From the NCBI GenBank assembly GCA_021442155.1, contig CM038229.1:93963716-94027715 (forward strand): a DNA stretch of 64,000 bases, read 5' to 3'. Made by a program: the position numbers and the translations under genes. Source of the stretch: Cymbidium sinense. Lineage: Eukaryota > Streptophyta > Magnoliopsida > Asparagales > Orchidaceae. Each line of letters begins with the position of its first letter. The stretch's first letter is position 1. Below are positions 10,968-23,940 of the stretch, in pieces. The notes under the pieces are model-generated. The model was not told the DNA's origin. It made no database searches and saw only the letters and a list, made by a program, of their open reading frames with translations.

Positions 10968-12938
10968 TGTTGACCTCATTTTTAGAATGAGCTCTCAACC
11001 CCTCCATACTAGACATAGGACTTCTCTTAGACACTAAGAGTTTCCTTAGTCTTAAGACACATCTAGTGATAAGGTGGACACTCAACCTAGTCCTAGAGAC
11101 TTAGAAGAGTTAGCCATATGAATAGGTCAGGCCTTAAAGGTTTTAGGAAAACTTGCCTACCCCATAGCTTAAACCAAATCCTCACTTCCTCCTTTCAAGT
11201 CAAACTCAAATCAATTCCAACTTTTCTTCGAACTCAAACCAATTCCAAATGGTTGAAGCCCATGATTGAAATCTAATTCCAAAAATCTTTCCTAAGTCAC
11301 TTTGATTCTATCTTATGGACTTAACCTAAATCAAATCCAAATCAATTTAAATTCAAGAAATTTTCTCATAACCCATTTATATTCTCATTTATATTGACAA
11401 ATATAAATGAAAAATAAATTCAAATATCCAAAATCAATTCAAAAAATCAAATCCAAATTCAACCTAAATTCAACCTAAGCCTTTCAAGTCAAATTCTTGA
11501 ACTTAGCCAAATTAAATTCAAATCAAGCAAAACCCTTGATTTTTCTTCATGATTCAATCCTTCAATCATGAATCTAAATATAAACACAAACTTCAATTAT
11601 CAAACCAAAACCAAATTCAAAAATCAAACCAAATAAAACTCATGTTCACCCTTTGAACTTGAAATTGTCAAATGAATCAAAACCCATTTGACTCCAAATC
11701 ACTTGCAAATGGATTTATATTTCAATCATAAGTCCATATGTGAGTTCATCCAAACTTGATTGCCTTGATCAAGTCAATTAACCACTTAGGCTCACTGACC
11801 CAAAGTGATCTATACCCTTTTTGAGCCAAGTTCTAATCCTACCCAAATTGGATTGAACTAAGCCCACCTAAGCCTCACATTGTGAGCAACAATCTTCATG
11901 AGATGACAAATCACTCAAATTAGGTCAAACTAAGTCAAACTTGGCTGACCAAATCAAAACTTAACCAAAATGCAACCTAAATTAGCCAAAATCCACCATA
12001 GGACAAATTGATTGAAACCATTGATCAAAATTCATTCATGGTTAATATTTGAACTTGACCATATCATCATTTGAGCCTAACCTAGCCCAATTGGCCACTT
12101 GACCCAAGTTGACCCAACTTGACCTAAAAAGTCAAAATGGGTCAAAACTTGATCTAAGCCAAATTGATTAAAACCAATGGGTCAAGTTCATTCCAAATCA
12201 CTTGTTGAACTTGACCAAAGCCTCAATTGGCCAACTAGACCTAACCAGCCCAATTGACCATGAACCCAACTTGACCTAAAAGGTTGAGCTAAAATCAAAT
12301 TAAACCAAAATTGATTAGAAACAAAGATACCAATACATTTCAAATGACCAATGAAACCTAAACCAACCCATGACCTAACCCAAATAGGTCAAATGGGTCA
12401 AATTGGTCAACTTGACCCATTTTACCTAAATTAAATCAAATAAACCAAATTGATTGGAAAAAAAATATACCAAATCAATTCATATGATCATTTGAACTTG
12501 ACCTAACCCTTGGATTGACCCAATTTGACCAATTGGTCAACTTGGCCCAAGTTGACTCATTATGATCTAAGTAGGTCAACATGAGCAAAATCATATCAAA
12601 TCAACTCCAAATTCATTTAAACTTGGCGCAAGTCATTTTTCTATCATGCCAAACATATTCAAATTAAAATCCAAGCCAAATGATCATATTACCCCTATAT
12701 CAAAGGATAATTCTTCGCCAAATTCACTTAGAATTTGGTCAAATCCTCTTCATGGCCACTTGGCACCCTCTTAATGGACCAAAGTGGACACTAGTGATCT
12801 TGGTGCACATGACCAAATGGGTTTGGGTCATCAAAACCCAACCTAAGGCCAAAATAGACCACTCTCTTCATTTCAAGCACATATCAATCACTCCTCCACC
12901 CAAAATCAGCACATGGAACTTCTCCACTCCCCCCTCTG

Positions 12939-12946
12939 CTATAAAT
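12939..12946 (+). promoter_or_regulatory. Possible TATA box of LTR1
   Basis: CTATAAAT lies in a C-rich context about 2 kb into the LTR, followed by a stretch with GAAGGGGG and later CAAGGGGGAGATAT, typical of a U3/R boundary region in plant LTRs. The matching part of LTR2 (around 31250-31370) keeps the GGGGGAGATATGCTCCCC phrase but not the TATA motif. Position and context only; no transcript start can be shown. Confidence 0.3.
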
Positions 12947-15900
12947 GAACCATGTACAACCCTTAACAGCCAAAATAACCCATTGAAGGGGGTGAATTTG
13001 ATCAAAACAACAAAGCCTTGCTCGGTCATCCGATCATCCAAGGGGGAGATATACTCCCCCTCATTTCACTTGAATACAAGACACTCACATGATTGAGAGA
13101 GACCTAGCTAGCACTCCAAGCTTCCTCAAGCAATTCCCAAGCATTTCTCATTCTCCTCTCTTTGAGCCAAAAATAGAGAGGCTAAGGGAAATTCCAACTT
13201 AGCCAATACCCAATTCCAATCCAATTCCTCCTTCAAGCATCCTCAGAGGGCCTAATCAAACTCATCCAAAGCTTCTTCTGAGCTTCAAAAGAAATGGAGC
13301 TGGGAGCTAGACCAAGGTCATGAGCATTTGAAGAGGATCTTGGTCCATATGAAGATCCACTCAACCTTAACCCCTCAAACCTTCAACAGGGCTTTGTCTC
13401 TACTAAACAAAGCTACCTCGATGTTTAGGAGCATCGGTGATAGCCTCCAACGAGGTATGCCTTCAAACCAAACCTATAATAGGGAGTGTCTTGTCCTTTA
13501 TGAAGAAAATTTTCACCTTAAGTAAAATTGGTTGTTAGATCTACTTGTGCTTACTCCTAGATGGTGTGGGTAAAGTTTGAGCTCAACTGAGAATACAGCT
13601 CGATCTTGCCCTAAAGAGTGGATGCCCTCCTCAGCGAGCTCAGCTCATCATCCAGCATTTTGATGGATGATCATGATTAATCCACTTAGGACATGCGATT
13701 AATCCCTTTAGAAATCATGAGATCAGTCTCAACTATCCAATCTTTGATTGGACAATCCAGAGAGAAAGTGCGTAGCCCCGCCACTGACGCGACATTGGGA
13801 AGTGATAACTTAAGTGATGAATCCCATCACACTACATGGAAAGCAACATCACGTCCAGGATTAATTATATAATTAGGGGTTTTAATTAATTCCTTAATCA
13901 CTAAATCTTCAAATATTCATAACTAAATGTAGAAAAATTAAAAAAATACAAAATAAAATGCATTATGAAGATAATTCAGTAAGGAATTCAGTAAAATTAT
14001 TTTTCATGTATTTTGAATAGTGCATTTCCCTTAATTAGATTTTAATTAAAACTTAATAACTCTAATTACTCCCAAATTATTTCATTAATTCATTTCAAAT
14101 TTCTATGCATTTAGTGGGATGACCTCCTCTAATTTTCTTAGGATTTATTGATGGTAAATTAGGAAATCAATTAATGAATCTTAATCACTCTCTTAATGTA
14201 ATTAAGCTTAATTAAACATGTGAACAATGGTTTAATCTTTTTATTAAGTTAATTAAGCTTCACTTAAGTGAACAAGAGGTTTATGGAATAATTTTGGGCT
14301 ATTTTCCTTAAGATATTCATTAAACCCGCTTTCTTCCTTAATCTAAACTTAATTTAGGGCTAATCCACAAATCACCTACTTAATTAACTTGATAAATTTC
14401 AAAACATTCCAGAACTTAACCATTTTATCTTGGGTAGGGCTTAGGTGTTCAATAACCTAAGTAACTTAAGGAAATCAAAATCCAACCCACATGTGTGGGA
14501 AGGGTTATGAATGTACTTAAATTAAATCTTTTAGCTTAATTAATCATTAATTGTGAGCCAATTGCATTAGGCCCTTTCTTTTAGGTGCATTTCTGATTTA
14601 AATTCTTTGTGGTTTTATGTCATACATTGGCTCATAATTATTTAATTAAATATGTTAAAGTGGTGTAGGTAAGGGTAATTAATGGACTTAATTCACACCT
14701 TAACCTAAACAAAATATAAAAATAATCTAATGGTTCTAAAAATAAACTAAAACATCATACACATGTGGGAAATGGGTTAGGGCCCTTTTCACATTTCTTA
14801 AATTCAAATCAAACTCAAAACAAAACAAAAATCTCTTTAAAATAATTTTGATTTCCTTTAAATAATCTTATCTCTATAGGGATTATCTTGGGTGAATGAA
14901 TTTACATTCTTTCATCACTTTATTTCTTTCCTAGTATGCTAAATGTGTATGTCACATGAAAATCATACATTCATGCCTTTTATGAATCAAATTAAAAATG
15001 AAATGTTTCCTTTATGTCAAATTGCATGTTTTGGCTAAAGTAAAATTATGAATGGCTATTATCACTGTTAAATCAAAATTATTTTCAAAACTTATAAATC
15101 AAATATCATAACTGAAATGTATGCTACTTAGGCTTATTAATTAGTTTGCATATGAGCAGTATAAAATGTGTTATGTGATTCTCCCTCTCTTTCTTATTAT
15201 AGAGTTGTATAGGATTTACAAAGTGTATAGTCCATTTGAAAATGACATAACACTTGCTCAAATCTATTCCAATATACTCTTATGTCATGGCTTAAGAAGG
15301 AATTCCACATCACACATATAAACTAAACAATAAAACCAAAATCAAATAAACATAAACTTTTTGCATGATTTTCTTTCCATGCATTTCCTTTTGTACATGC
15401 ACATGTATTTAAGAAAAGTGTTATATTAGTCTGGACAACCCAAAGGTTGCGAGTCTTTAGGTAGCCCCATGTAGGTCCTGTACCTTAAACCCTTGGTGCT
15501 AACAATGGCACCGTACTCACTTATGTATTTTATACTTGTAAATGAGCATATGAAAAATGGATAATAGAATCACACTTTTCTACTTAACAAAATCATGCAT
15601 CATGAAGCATCTAAATTTTCTTAAGTAACATTCCTTAGAATTCATCATTAAGGTGTGCTAAACACTTCCATTTGCACATATAGATATCCTTAGGGTTCAT
15701 CTATATGCTTGTTACACATGTTGGGAAAGAAATGAAGTGTGTGTGTTTTGTGATAGTATTTCACTTTACTTAATCTTAAAATGCCTTTCTTTTTGAATAG
15801 GTTTATTTAGGGAAAATATAAACTTAGGATTAATTAAAATACATAATAAAACATTCACTAATCAAAAATCAAATATGAATCTACCTTAAAAATTACTTAA

Positions 15901-16620
15901 GGTAGGGAGGAAAGAGAAGTTCTCTTCTCTTTTCATCTCTTTTCAACTTAGTAATTAATTATAGGTTCATTCAAACCTAATAAAATCACAACATAAAAAT
16001 TAACCAAATCAACTAAGTCACTTAAATGAAACCACCCTCTAAGTTGAACATTTCATACTTAGAAAACTTCAACCTTAAAGCTTAGCTAAGCATACCACAC
16101 AAACCTTAAATATCACACACTTTATGCTAACTCACCACTTCTAGCTTTAAGTTAGAGCAGTGCATGGTTTGATATTTACTTTTATTTTGTTATGTATTAT
16201 TTTTGTCTGGATGTTAGGGTGTATGTGCGCAGACTAAATGGTAGGGCGATCTTAGTCTAACCATTATCTTCTGTAGGGGATTGTGCTTAAGGGGCGTTGT
16301 AATAAAAATATAATTACTTTTGTTGTGCAGATGCTTATACCCCTAAGAATAATCCAAAATAGGCTAGGTGGACTTTGTTTCGTATGTGAGGGGTGCTAAG
16401 TCCAACATATAAATCTAAATTCTTGGGATTGTTTAGTGTGTTTAGCTAATATTTATTTTGCAGGTTTTAGTTAGATTTCCTTTTTCCCATTTTCATATAA
16501 TTTTATAATTAAGATTTTGGAATGATTATTATGGGGTATCTGGATGAACATTGGTTATAAGGCTATGCTTTATGTACCGTGTGAACCCTTTGGAGCAACC
16601 ACATTCCAACTAACTAAAAG

Positions 16621-16682
16621 TAGAAAGATGAAATAAGAAAGAAGAAAGAAGAAAGAAGAAAGAAGAAATGAAGAATGAAGAC
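16621..16682 (+). repeat. GAA-type purine microsatellite
   Basis: A run of AAGAAGAAAG-type repeats inside LTR1. The equivalent place in LTR2 (33470-33532) carries a similar purine run, so the tract belongs to the LTR. In antisense LTR3 it has largely decayed. Confidence 0.8.
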
Positions 16683-17580
16683 ACCCATAATAATGAATTC
16701 CTTCTTGACTATATTTAATTCATTTGTAATCCGGGTTGTATAAGGGTCGGCTACATTTGTGTAGGAGCCCCACCAAATGGCCTCTTATTCTTTTGCACTA
16801 GCTTTATATATTGATTGATGTTTGTTTAGCATATGCATTAAGATGGCATCTTTTCCTAGTATATCACTTATTTTGATGTATGGCTTGGATGACGATTAGG
16901 CTCTTAGGAAAATAAATTTTCTATCTAACTAATCAATTCAAACTAAAAATAAAATAACTCATAACCTCACCTAAAGTCTAAGTTATAAATAAGATAAAAG
17001 AATTAGCAACCCCTTAGCTGCATGTTGTATTTTCTTTCTCACATCATGCAAAAGAAAGTATATTATTTCACTCTTGATTGAAGGGCTTCCACCTTTGCCG
17101 AGAACTTGACCCTTGAGAACTTGGAAACATGCCTCTTTATCTTTTGGACCATAATCTAATTTCTCATGCATTATATGAATCATAAAGCTTGTGTAAAATT
17201 GATTGTACAAAATGAAAATAAAATGTAACAAAATTAGCATTAGATTTAAGTCATTAAATCATGCCATAAATGATCTAGTTTCTTAGGGAGTGCGTTTAAG
17301 GACTTAGTCTCTTTCTAAATAAACAACAGCTTAGCTATCTTGCAAATGCATTTGACTTGCCTACAAGTTTTAAAATCATAGGAGGAGTTAGTTGGCGGCC
17401 ACCCCCAGGCAGTTGTAAGTCCAATAGTCGGGTGGTTTATCTTCTCCTTTAGAGGTAAACCTAATACCCCTTTTCACCTTAAATTTAGGTCCTACTTTTT
17501 GCCCGCCCTAAAACTCCCTAGATTTAGGTTTAGAGGTTGCTACTTCCCTTTATGAGCTATAAGCATAAATCCTCACCTCT

Positions 17581-20500
17581 TAGGCATTAGTGTTGTATTT
17601 TCTAAGTGTAGAAGGATTCAATTTAACATGAAAGGTTGATTTCACTTGAAGTAGTTTAATTGATTTGAGAATTTTAATTTGTATTTTCTTTGGTTTCATT
17701 TGATTACACTTATCAATTAAGTGTTATAAATAAAGGAAATGAGGATTTCCCTCATTCATCCCTACCTTAAGTAATTTTCTAAAGTATATTAATTTGATTT
17801 AGTTCTCTTTAGTGAATGGCTTATTAAATGATTTAATTAATCCTAAGTTTAAGTTCACTTTAAATAATCCCATTCAAAATGAAAGGCATCTTAAGATTAA
17901 TTTAATTGAATTACCACCACATGACATATATTAAATCATTCCTTTTCATCACATGTAACATTCATATGATTTAATCCTAAGTGTATCTATACATGCAACA
18001 TATTTTAGCACACTTAAATGATGAATGCATGTATATGTTTATAATTTATATTATATTTGATTAAATTATTTAAACATATTAATTTAAAACTTTATCCAAA
18101 TTCTTATACAAAAAGGAAATTAGAATGAAATTAAACAGCATTGTTAAACCGTGAAGTGAGGTAATCAAATGACCTCCTTAGAAGCTAAAGCCTCATTCTC
18201 TGGATGTTCAGACTATATATACCCATTTGCATTCAAACATATGTAAATTGTACATCAACATAGGAAGTAAGCTCCAAATCATATGGCTAATTAATTCAAC
18301 CACTTAGTCAATTATGAATGGAAGCAATTTTAATGTAAAATGGGATTTTCATTTACTAATCACATATACATATATATGTACAAAGATATAGGCAAGTATG
18401 TGTCATTGTTAAATTAGGAAGTGAGGTAATCAAATGACTTCCTTTAACTAAAGCCTCAGATTCTGTGATGTCCATACTTTATACTTTCTTTTCTTGGACA
18501 CACATGGATGTATACATAAATGAGGGAAAGAAAACCATGCAAAGATTGTATATTTTTTAATTGAATCATTTATATATATGAATTAAACCTTTATCAAAAT
18601 TCTAATGTTGAAATACATAAGAATGAAATCAAATGGGTACATGCCATTGTTAAACCATGAAAGTGAGGTAATCAAATGGCCTCCTTTGGGCTAGCTAAAG
18701 CCTCGTGTTCCCAAGATGTGTAGACTATATACCCATTATAATTCAATCTTATATAAATCACCACCTGAATAGAGGAATGAGAACTCACCATTCATACACT
18801 TAAGCTATAAGCACATGCATTTCTTATGTATTTATAATTAGCATCATAACAAATATTATTATTCATTTATAAGCTTTTGAAAAATACATTTGGATTTAGT
18901 ATTGATAATAGCCACACATATATTAAATCAAATCAACACATGCAAGCTTACATAAAGGAAATCCATTTTATTTTACTTGATTTTGAAAAGATGGATGTAT
19001 GAATTCAAATGACATACCAAATTTAACATGATTGGAAAAAGGATAATCAAATATAAGCATGTGATTCATTTAACCAAACTAATTCTTAAGGACAATCAAA
19101 TCAAATAAGATTATTTAAAGCAAACCAAAGTTTCTTTATTAATTAAGTTTTGGATTTGATTTGATTTAAAGAGGAGAATAGAAATCATCACTTATTATTT
19201 TAAACCCATTCCCACATTATTGATTTGATTTAATTTAAGTAAATGTAATTAAGTTTATTTTATGGGTTAATTAAGTTGAACCCTTAATTACCCTTACCTA
19301 TGTCACCTTAAGGTAATTAACTAAATAACTATGAGCTAACATGATATGCATGGAAAATAAACTTGCAATGATCCTAGAAAATAAATGGGGAATAATGCAA
19401 TTGGCTCATGATTAATAGTTAATTAGATTAGGGACTTAATTAATTACGCTTATTATTTTCCCACACATGTGGACTAACCATAATTTCATTAAACTTATTT
19501 AGGTTATTAAACACTTAAAGATCTACCCCATTATTTAATTAATTTAGGTCTGATGTGATTAGGATTTTAATTTGATTAAGTGATTTAATTAATGAGTTAA
19601 ATCTTAATTAATTTCATTTTAAAAATGGTGAAATGAATTTAGGGAAAGGGGTCCTAACCCTATTCCTTAGTTCACTTATTGTTGAACAATGATTAATAAA
19701 CTTAATTAACCAATTTATTACTATTTATCACATTAATTAATCATTAATTAACTTAAAAGAGTAGTTAAGATTTAATTAGTCAATTTTCTTAATTAAGTGA
19801 GCAATAAATCCCAAGAAAATCATGAGGTAGAGTTCATCCCATTAAATTAACCCACAAAATTTGGGATTAATTCCTCAAGTAATTAAGGAGTAATTAAGCT
19901 AATTAATTTTGTAATTAAACCTTAATTACTATTCAAAATAAGTTAAGAATATTTTTAATTTATTCTCCTCTAAAATACCCTTAAAATGAGTATTTATTTG
20001 CATTTTTTTATTTCTCTATGATTTTTTTATGATTTCTAGAAGTTTTAGCCATTAAAAATGATTAATTAAGCCTAATTAAAGCCTAATCCTATTGGTGCCA
20101 CGTGGCGCATTGATGCATCTCGCTTGCCATGTGGCACCATAGGATTGGCTACTTAAAACCATTCCAACTCAGTGCCTATGTGGCAATGGTGGATGTGCTT
20201 TCTCATTCATCATTAGATCTAAGATTGAACATCTATGATTAATACCACAACTTAGTAGGATTAAATCATATTTATCTAGAGGATCTAATCATGACTGCCC
20301 ATTCTGATCATACGAAATAGATGGTGTGTGATCTAACGTCACATGAGTGAGGGAGAATAGAGTTCGTCTGCCATTGATCACTTGATCTGAGCTTACCCAT
20401 TCTCAAATCAACTTCAAAATGATCCCACACCTTCAAGACATCGATCAGAGGGGATCCAACGATCAAGATCATACGAGATGCAAGTTTTCATCAAAATGGA

Positions 20501-22578
20501 CCAACCCATTTTTTTCTAAGGATCAATTTTGTAAGCATACCTCATCGGAGCTAGAGACTAGTAGCTCGAATGATTGAGGATGCTTCATCTAATGGAGCTG
20601 AAGCCCTGTTGACCAGCAATTGGATGAATTCCTCAACGTTCACTCAGAAGGCCATGAACTGATGATTCAGAGCTCAACTTTGATCGAAGTCCCACCTCTG
20701 GTGCTCGGGAAGCTAGGGAGATGATTCATTATTGCTCGATGAGGCATAAGGAAGGTGTGTACAAAGTTAATTTGAGCTTGATGGAGGAATGGGAGTGTCG
20801 TGTTTTGGGGCAGACAAGAATGGCATTTTACGATCGAGCAACAAGCTTGGGATCTTAGGGAGGAGGTGAGTTGGCTCGGCTTAATTGGTTAAAGGTGTGG
20901 AGGTGGCTGCCAAAGAGGAATCATGGGTGTCCTATGGGTTTAAAATGCTCCAATGGGGTGAATGTGTCATGGCCGACCCAACCACTGCTTAGGTCAGGTT
21001 GGGCAATGTCCTAGGTGCCTAGGTGGAACATTGAGAGAGTACTAAGTGGCCAACGAGTGAAAATGACCACTTACATGAATGATTTGTCTCAAGTGATGCC
21101 CTTGACCTAAGGGTAGAATGATCATTTGGCATTAAATTTGATTTGGGCAGATTTGAAATGAGCCAAAAGTGGGTTAGCCCAAATTTCAAGTCAATTGGAG
21201 TTGATTTGGTTAGGTTGGCTTAATTTGACTCATTTAGGTCAAATTGGTTTAGGTTAGGTAAAGTTGACCAATTGGTCAAATTGGATCAAACTAAGGGTTG
21301 GATCAAATTCATATGATCATTTAGGATTTTTAGATTCAATTGGTTTGGTTTAGTTTGGCCTAGATTTGATTTTGGCTCATTTGAATTCATTTAGCTCAAA
21401 TGGGTTAAATTGACCAATTTGACCAAATTGACCAAATTGGCTTGGGTTGGGTGTTAGTTTGGGTTTAGTTGACCAATTGAACATGATTGTAGGCTTTGGT
21501 TTCAATTAATTTGTATTTAGATTTGTTTTAGGCCAACTTGAACCTTTAGGTCAATTTGGGCTAAGTCAATTGGGTTCAGTTGGGTCTAATCATGGCTTTA
21601 GTTAAGTTCAACAATAAATTTGGAATGAACTTGAGCCATTGGTTGCAATCTATTTGATTTATATTTTGAAGGGAGGTTTTGTTGGGGTTGGCTCAATCCA
21701 ATTTGGGTACGATTAGAACTTGTCTCAAATAGGTCAATTGGCCACTTTGGGTTAAGTGGACCAATTGGGTTTACTTGGCTTGATTTTGGGCTAAGTTTGA
21801 TTTATTTGAGTTTATATATGGATTTGAGATTGATATATAAATTCAATTGTAATTGGTTTGGGTTCAAATAGGTTTTGATTCTTTTGAATATTTCAAGTCA
21901 AATGGATTAAGTTAGGTTTGACTTGGGTCAATTTTGGTTTTACTTGATGATTGTAGATTTCATTTATATTTGTGAATATAATTGAAGGTATGATTGATTC
22001 ATGAGAAAATCAATTGAATTTGGATTTTAGAATGAAAGAATTTTGATGAGTCCAAGGAGTTGGGTCATGTGGCTTAGGTTTGGATTTTGATTTGGTTTTA
22101 TCTAGTTTTGATGATTTAAATGAATATTTCATTTAAATTTGAGAAGGTTATTGAAAATATAATTGATTTGTGAGAAAATAAATTGAGTATGAATTGATTT
22201 GGATTAAGATTTGGCTAAGTCCATAGAATAGGTCATATGGCTTAGGAAGGGTTTCAAGTTTGGATTTGATCATGGGCATCAATCATTTGGATTTGGAATT
22301 TGGCTTGAATTTCCATTTGAAGTTTTTGTTTGAATTGAACTTGAGGTTTAGTTTGAGAAGGTGAACATGGATTGGATTTGGGTTGTATGGTAGGTCGATT
22401 ATCCTAGTCCGTAAGGCATAACCTAATCTTATGGTTAACCCTTCTATGTCTTTTGGCTTAGGTTAAGTGTTTAGCTAATTGTTAGAAGTGTCTTATGACT
22501 AGGGAAGTCTTAGTGTCTAGAAGACCCCATAGTCTAAGATGGGAAGATTTAATCCACACTCCAAAAGTGAGGTCAACA
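17581..22578 (-). mobile_element. Inverted LTR (antisense), 5' part deleted
   Basis: This is the reverse complement of about 10968-16140 and matches LTR3 (45037-50177) directly. Shared landmarks with LTR3 are GGCATTAGTGTTGTATTTTC at the start, CACGTGGCGC / CATGTGGCAC at about 20098-20130, the GGATCCAAC block near 20452 and the TTGACC-rich stretch 21150-21800. It ends GAGGTCAACA at 22578, then GGCCT at 22579-22583. The C part that precedes GGCATTAG in LTR3 is missing here: the sequence passes directly from LTR1 into this arm at CTCTTAGGCATTAG. It interrupts the protease region of Tat copy 2, whose left flank has been lost. Confidence 0.7.
18140..18745. repeat. Three tandem units of about 255 bp
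   Basis: The phrase CATTGTTAAA, then AAGTGAGGTAATCAAATG, then CTAAAGCCTC and a short ATATACCCATT tail occurs at about 18141, 18405 and 18650. Between units lie AT-rich segments. LTR3 has one unit only (about 45720-45810), and LTR1 has one diverged inverted unit (about 15430-15490). The tandem expansion is therefore private to this LTR copy. Confidence 0.65.
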
Positions 22579-22960
22579 GGCCTTCAGGTTCATAGTGTTC
22601 TCTTGAAGATAGATGATTTGGAATACCTAAGCCAAGTTTCACATTATATACTCGAATACATCTGTTAATACTTTGTTTGGGAGAGCATGGATACATAAGA
22701 ACAACATAGTTCCATCCTCTCTACATGAGTGGATGAAGTTCATGAGAGGTGGGATCATCTATTGTGTTAAAGGAGATCTCAAACCATTTATAGTTCACGA
22801 GGTAGGCATATATGAGGATGCGGCTTACTACTTCTCACAAAATCAACAAGTCTATTCGCGCAAACTGGGCCAAAGTTTAAAAATAAAAGAAAAAAAAGAA
22901 GAAGAAAAGGAAAGAGAAAAAGAAAAAGAAAAGAAAAGAGAAAATGAAAAATAAAATAAA
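22579..22960 (+). pseudogene. Tat copy 2: post-protease segment
   Basis: Copy 2 resumes directly after the inverted LTR, at GGCCT. Readable protein phrases are RAWIHKNNIVPSSLHEWMKF, GDLKPFIVHEVGIYEDAAYY and a long Lys/Glu run at 22880-22952. These correspond to 4690-5045 of copy 1. The two ORFs on the opposite strand over the Lys/Glu tract are only its low-complexity complement. Confidence 0.65.
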
Positions 22961-23940
22961 AGGGAGCGAAAATAGACTTGGAGGAGGAAGTAGAGCCTGA
23001 CATTAAATTCCACCCACAATTCAATACTCCATTCGAACATATGGGTAGGATGATGTGACCTCCACCAGGTAGATGAAGAGGCCATTTTAGAGGCAGTCCC
23101 AGGGATAAAAAACCTCTTTACCCAATAGAAGATATAACCCAGCTACTAGGAGTACACCTGGTATCCATATAGACTTAGAATCTAATTCATAGGATGAGCC
23201 TTATATGGTTCGCAGACCAACTAGCTCTTCTCAGTAGTAGATTCCCTTAGAGGTGACAGTTGAGCCAAGTAGTGTTGAATACTGGGCTCCAAAGAAAAGC
23301 ATAAGTATATCCAAGTCTATATGTGAAACAGTTAGGCATCAGTTGGGAATCTTAGCTCTAACCCCACTTTCCTCTCAAAAAACTGAAGGTTTGGTTGTTA
23401 ATGAATCCCTAAGTCATCCACAGGTGTGAAGACTCAGAGGTTATTTCTGGGAGCATCAATCTCAAGTTAAGAAGTTGATGTAGTACTTGAGGATGATTCA
23501 TATAAAGATTTAATAGAATTACTTTTCGATTGGTACTTGCCTTATGTTCATAATTCAGCAAAGAAAGGGTTAATCCCACATACTTGGTCAAAGCACAAGT
23601 TAGACTACTTTGAAAGAATATGGAAGAACAAATGCAAAAGCTCTCAATCAAGATCAAGACTAGTATTCAAAGATAATGGGTTCACGACATGATGTTTTAG
23701 TCATCACCAATCATTTAGAATCTGATAGGTTCTTTTCAAATCACATTAACTCATATGAGGAGCTATTCTTAGAAACTTCAGATGATCCAAATGATTTTGA
23801 AGTCAAAGATGCACTACCAAAGTTTGAAGAAGAGATTAAGTCAACCATTGACGAGCTCAAGAAAATTAACTTAGGAACTGAAGAAGATCCATGCCCGACA
23901 TACATCAGTTCTTTATTGAATGAAATTGAAACCAATGACT
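22961..23940 (+). pseudogene. Tat copy 2: linker before RT
   Basis: Diverged copy of 5061-5985. The best preserved part is 23676-23960, an uninterrupted acidic stretch containing VITNHLESDRFFSNHINSYE, FEVKDALPKFEEEIKS and TIDELKKINLGTEEDP. It leads directly into the RT start (KDYFTWSCEEIPRL). No enzymatic motif is visible. Copy 3 has a shortened version at 50437-50631. Confidence 0.5.

Larger units (their letters stand above)
10968..17580 (+). mobile_element. LTR1: very long LTR, sense, 3' end missing
   Basis: It begins TGTTGACCTCA and is homologous along its length to LTR2 (28547-35144) and, inverted, to LTR3 (43010-50177). The 5' part (11160-12640) is dense in TTGACC/CAAATTGG phrases. The middle is AT-rich with many TTAATTAA motifs. 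The 3' part contains a CTGGATGTTAGG phrase near 16207, a GAA-rich tract, and the TTGGCGGCCACCC / GGCAGTTGTAAGTC block at 17390-17420. AGCCC precedes it at 10961-10965, matching the site of LTR2. The last several hundred bases are lost at the junction with the inverted copy at 17580. Small open frames (12680-13096, 13328-13525) are not conserved in the other copies. Confidence 0.65.

Noticed and set aside
12680..13525. Two ORFs of 138 and 65 codons in LTR1 as host genes
   Set aside because: The same places in LTR2 and LTR3 do not keep the frames, and no domain is visible.
10968..17580. LTR1 as the own 3' LTR of Tat copy 1
   Set aside because: No polypurine tract precedes it, and copy 3 shows R1 running straight into R2 at the equivalent site. 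It remains possible if copy 1 lost its end.
10968..22578. Foldback or hairpin-type DNA transposon
   Set aside because: The arms match LTR2 and LTR3, which have TGTTG/CAACA ends and 5-base flanking duplications, so two inverted LTRs explain the structure.
22788..23085. Minus-strand Phe/Ser-rich ORFs
   Set aside because: Complement of the Lys/Glu-rich tail of Tat copy 2.
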